Below are positions 28,714 to 30,860 of a DNA stretch of 30,860 bases, piece by piece. Each line of letters begins with the position of its first letter. Positions within the stretch are counted from its first letter, which is position 1. Source of the DNA: a virus; the IMG/VR virus record IMGVR_UViG_3300044991_000503, positions 1-30,860 of that record. One strand, 5' to 3'. Under the pieces are notes generated by a model. The model was given only the letters and a program-made list of their open reading frames with translations, did not search any database and was not told the origin of the DNA. The position numbers and the translations under genes are program-made.

Positions 28714-28740
28714 GGACGGCTTTCGGGCCGTCCATTTTTA
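28714..28740 (+). terminator. Hairpin with T-run before the gp4-like gene
   Basis: GGACGGC / GCCGTCC with a six-base loop TTTCGG, followed by ATTTTTAAT. This is a convincing intrinsic terminator, probably leaky because the tail genes downstream have no obvious own promoter. Confidence 0.7.
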
Positions 28741-28762
28741 ATAGTTTTATGGGGATTTTGGC

Positions 28763-29473
28763 ATGGCTACGGCTGGTGAAACAATCAACGGTTCGCTTAG
28801 ACTTCTAGGTGTTCTAGCAGAAGGCGAAACTCCATCGGCTGAAACGTCGCAGGACGCACTGCGCGCCATGAACCAGATGATTGATAGCTGGAACACTGAG
28901 CGCCTCGCTGTCTTCTCGACACAAGACCAAGTCTTCACATGGCCTTCTGGCGTACTTAGCCGCACGCTTGGGCCAACCGGCAACTTTGTTGGCAACCGTC
29001 CTATCTTGCTGGATGACGCTACGTATTTCAAAGACCCTAGCTCTGGTATTAGCTACGGCATTAAAATGATCAACCAGCAGCAGTATGATGGCATCGCGGT
29101 CAAGACCGTGTCCTCTACGTTCCCGCAGGTTATCTTTACCAACATGACGTATCCTGACATTGAAATGTTTATCTACCCGCGCCCGACGCGCGATCTAGAA
29201 TGGCATTTCATTTCGGTCGAAGAACTGACACAGCCAGCAACGCTTGACACAGTCCTTTCGTTCCCGCCCGGCTATCTGCGTGCGTTCCGCTATAACCTAG
29301 CGTGCGAACTAGCGCCTGAGTTTGGCGAAGAGCCGTCGCCACAAGTTCAGCGCATAGCTATGTATTCCAAGCGCAACCTGAAGCGCATCAACAATCCTGA
29401 TGACATCATGTCGATGCCATACAGCCTTATTGCATCGCGCCAGCGGTATAACATTTTTGCAGGAAACTACTAA
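28763..29473 (+). CDS. P22 gp4-like tail accessory / head-completion factor
   Basis: A 236-residue protein with the family pattern: AGETINGSLRLLGVLAEGE at the start, DALRAMNQMIDSWNTERL at about 31-48, YFKDPSSGISYGIKMIN near 93, and LSFPPGYLRAFRYNLACELA near 172-191. It matches the P22 tail accessory factor gp4 in order and size (P22: 166; this group is longer). It attaches to the portal after packaging and keeps DNA inside while linking to the tail. It joins the next gene by TAATG. Confidence 0.88.
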   Translation: MATAGETINGSLRLLGVLAEGETPSAETSQDALRAMNQMIDSWNTERLAVFSTQDQVFTWPSGVLSRTLGPTGNFVGNRPILLDDATYFKDPSSGISYGIKMINQQQYDGIAVKTVSSTFPQVIFTNMTYPDIEMFIYPRPTRDLEWHFISVEELTQPATLDTVLSFPPGYLRAFRYNLACELAPEFGEEPSPQVQRIAMYSKRNLKRINNPDDIMSMPYSLIASRQRYNIFAGNY

Positions 29474-30860
29474 TGAAGACGCCCATACTGGGCAGCGCGT
29501 ATGTGGCCCGTTCAATAAACGCTGCCAACGCACGCATGGTAAACTTGTTTCCAGAAGCTGTGCCAGAAGGCGGCATAGAGCCGGCGTTTATCCAGCGTTG
29601 CCCCGGCTTGCAGCTTCAGCAAGTTATAGGTGAAGGCCCGATCCGCGGGCTATGGGCGCACCAGACACGCGGCGATGACTTTTACGTTGTGTCTGGCTTT
29701 GAAGTCTACAAGCTGTCCAGCCTTACTGGAACACCCACTAAGCTAGGCGACGTAACCGGCACTGGCCCTGTGTCCATCGCCGACAACGGCACACAGATAT
29801 TCTTTGCCTGCAATCCTGACGCGTATATCTACGATGAGTCAACCAACACGTTTGGGCAGATCACCGACCCTGACTTCCCCGGCGCGGTTACTGTCGGCTA
29901 TCTCGACGGCTATTTTGTATTTAACGAGCCTAATAGCCAGAAACTTTGGGTAACGCAGCTTTTTGATGGCTTCCAGATTGACCCGCTAGAGTTCGCCAGC
30001 GCCGAAGGTAGCCCTGATGGCGTCGTTGGCATACTCGTAGACCACCGCGAATGTTGGGTGTTTGGTACTGACTCGACCGAAGTGTGGTACAACTCTGGCG
30101 GGCTAGACTTTCCGCTATCGCCAATCCAAGGCGCGTTCAACGAAATCGGTTGCGCTGCGCCATACTCCATCGCCAAGATGGACAACACTGTGTTCTGGCT
30201 GGGCGCTGACGCGCGCGGCCAAGGCGTCATTTACAGGGCTGCGGGCTATAGCGCGCAGCGTATTTCTACGCACGCGATTGAATGGCAAATCCAAAACTAC
30301 CTAGATATGAGCGACGCTGTGGGCTACACCTACCAGCAGGACGGCCATGCGTTCTATGTCTTGTCATTTCCGTCCGCGGATGAAACATGGGTGTATGACG
30401 CTGCCACTGGCGCATGGCATCAGCGGTCATCCTACGCCGCCCTTGCGCCAACTGAAGGTGCGTTTGAGGCCGAATCGTTCTATACCGAAGCGTTCTACAC
30501 GGTGCTGCCGCTCACACCTTCTGGCGTCAGCGGTGCGTTCTCACGCCACCGTAGCAACTGCCAGTGTAACTTCCAAGGCAACATCATCGTCGGTGACTAC
30601 GCCAACGGCAACATCTACACGTTTGAACTAAACGTTTTTGCGGACAACGATATAGCGCAGCGTTGGTTGCGGTCGTGGCGCGCTCTGCCGACAGGCCAAA
30701 ACAATCTCACGCGTACAGCAAACCATAGCTTGCAGCTTCAGTGCGAAACAGGCGTTGGCCTGAACGACGGCCAAGGAAGTGATCCGCAAGCCATGCTCCG
30801 CTGGTCCGACGATGGCGGCCATACATGGTCCAACGAACACTGGGCGGCTATGGGCAAGAT
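29473..30860 (+). CDS. P22 gp10-like packaged-DNA stabilisation protein (3' partial)
   Basis: The frame is open from ATG 29473 to the right edge, with 462 codons visible; P22 gp10 has 472 residues, so little may be missing unless this is a longer variant. The N-terminus KTPILGSAYVARSINAANAR then MVNLFPEAVPEG ... RCPGL is the hallmark of this family. Repeated beta-propeller-like segments follow (VGYLDGYFVFNEPNSQKLWV, HRECWVFGTDSTEVWYNSGG), then GHAFYVLSFPSADETWVYD with TGAWHQRSS, as in the phage head-tail stabilisation proteins. It is probably the tail hub next to gp4. Confidence 0.88.
   Translation, partial: MKTPILGSAYVARSINAANARMVNLFPEAVPEGGIEPAFIQRCPGLQLQQVIGEGPIRGLWAHQTRGDDFYVVSGFEVYKLSSLTGTPTKLGDVTGTGPVSIADNGTQIFFACNPDAYIYDESTNTFGQITDPDFPGAVTVGYLDGYFVFNEPNSQKLWVTQLFDGFQIDPLEFASAEGSPDGVVGILVDHRECWVFGTDSTEVWYNSGGLDFPLSPIQGAFNEIGCAAPYSIAKMDNTVFWLGADARGQGVIYRAAGYSAQRISTHAIEWQIQNYLDMSDAVGYTYQQDGHAFYVLSFPSADETWVYDAATGAWHQRSSYAALAPTEGAFEAESFYTEAFYTVLPLTPSGVSGAFSRHRSNCQCNFQGNIIVGDYANGNIYTFELNVFADNDIAQRWLRSWRALPTGQNNLTRTANHSLQLQCETGVGLNDGQGSDPQAMLRWSDDGGHTWSNEHWAAMGK

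Noticed and set aside
1-30860. Integrase, repressor or plasmid-partition genes
   Set aside because: None recognised among the ORFs, so lysogeny is not claimed; the missing part of the genome could still carry them.

Overview
The window is one continuous piece of a tailed double-stranded DNA phage genome. Genes are packed with 1-17 nt overlaps, the head-assembly set is of the P22 type, and there is a lysis cassette and a phage replication set. I see no integrase, repressor, tRNA, insertion sequence or host housekeeping gene, so nothing here shows lysogeny, though the window is incomplete: a virion protein is cut at the left edge and a tail protein at the right edge. Mixed GTG/ATG starts and a probable leaderless transcript would suit an alphaproteobacterial host, but this is weak inference.

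Layout. (1) 1-3438, rightward: the end of an internal/DNA-transfer virion protein, then lysis: an XhlA-like peptide, a Cys-rich lipoprotein, two paralogous holin-like proteins (one with an EF-hand-like tail), a small membrane peptide, a GH19-type endolysin and a small hydrophobic-tailed protein. (2) 3435-5314, leftward: VRR-NUC nuclease, SNF2-type helicase and two small proteins. (3) 5411-11588, rightward from a sigma70-like promoter: Fe-S DUF2800 nuclease, a probable ssDNA-binding protein, family A DNA polymerase and a primase-helicase, closed by a strong terminator. A promoter-like site just before that terminator could produce a two-hairpin RNA of about 86 nt. (4) 11713-15497, leftward: sixteen very small genes, most joined by ATGA or TAATG overlaps, nearly all of unknown function. 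(5) 15498-16420: about 920 bp without genes, holding five copies of ATGACCTA, an exact 18-bp repeat, GAGGG elements, and a perfect DnaA box centred in a 19-bp inverted repeat. It is the best candidate for a replication origin and control region. (6) 16421-30860, rightward: small terminase, an extra small ORF, large terminase, four tiny Lys/Arg-rich proteins, portal, a host-recognition block (two glycine-rich adhesin-like proteins, two possible fibre chaperones, a Dps/ferritin-like protein, a beta-rich protein), scaffold, coat, two small beta-rich virion proteins, P22 gp4-like and gp10-like tail factors.

How it works together. The replication genes (two PD-(D/E)XK nucleases, SNF2 helicase, PolA, primase-helicase) form a set known from many siphoviruses, here combined with a P22-type capsid. 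The small leftward genes are probably early, host-directed proteins. The rightward late operon starts from a promoter within 8 nt of the terminase start codon. Hairpins after coat and decoration-like genes, and one covering the scaffold ribosome-binding site, probably set the dosage of capsid proteins. The most unusual parts are the repeat-rich origin-like region, the candidate small RNA, the calcium-loop holin-like protein and the micro-gene array.
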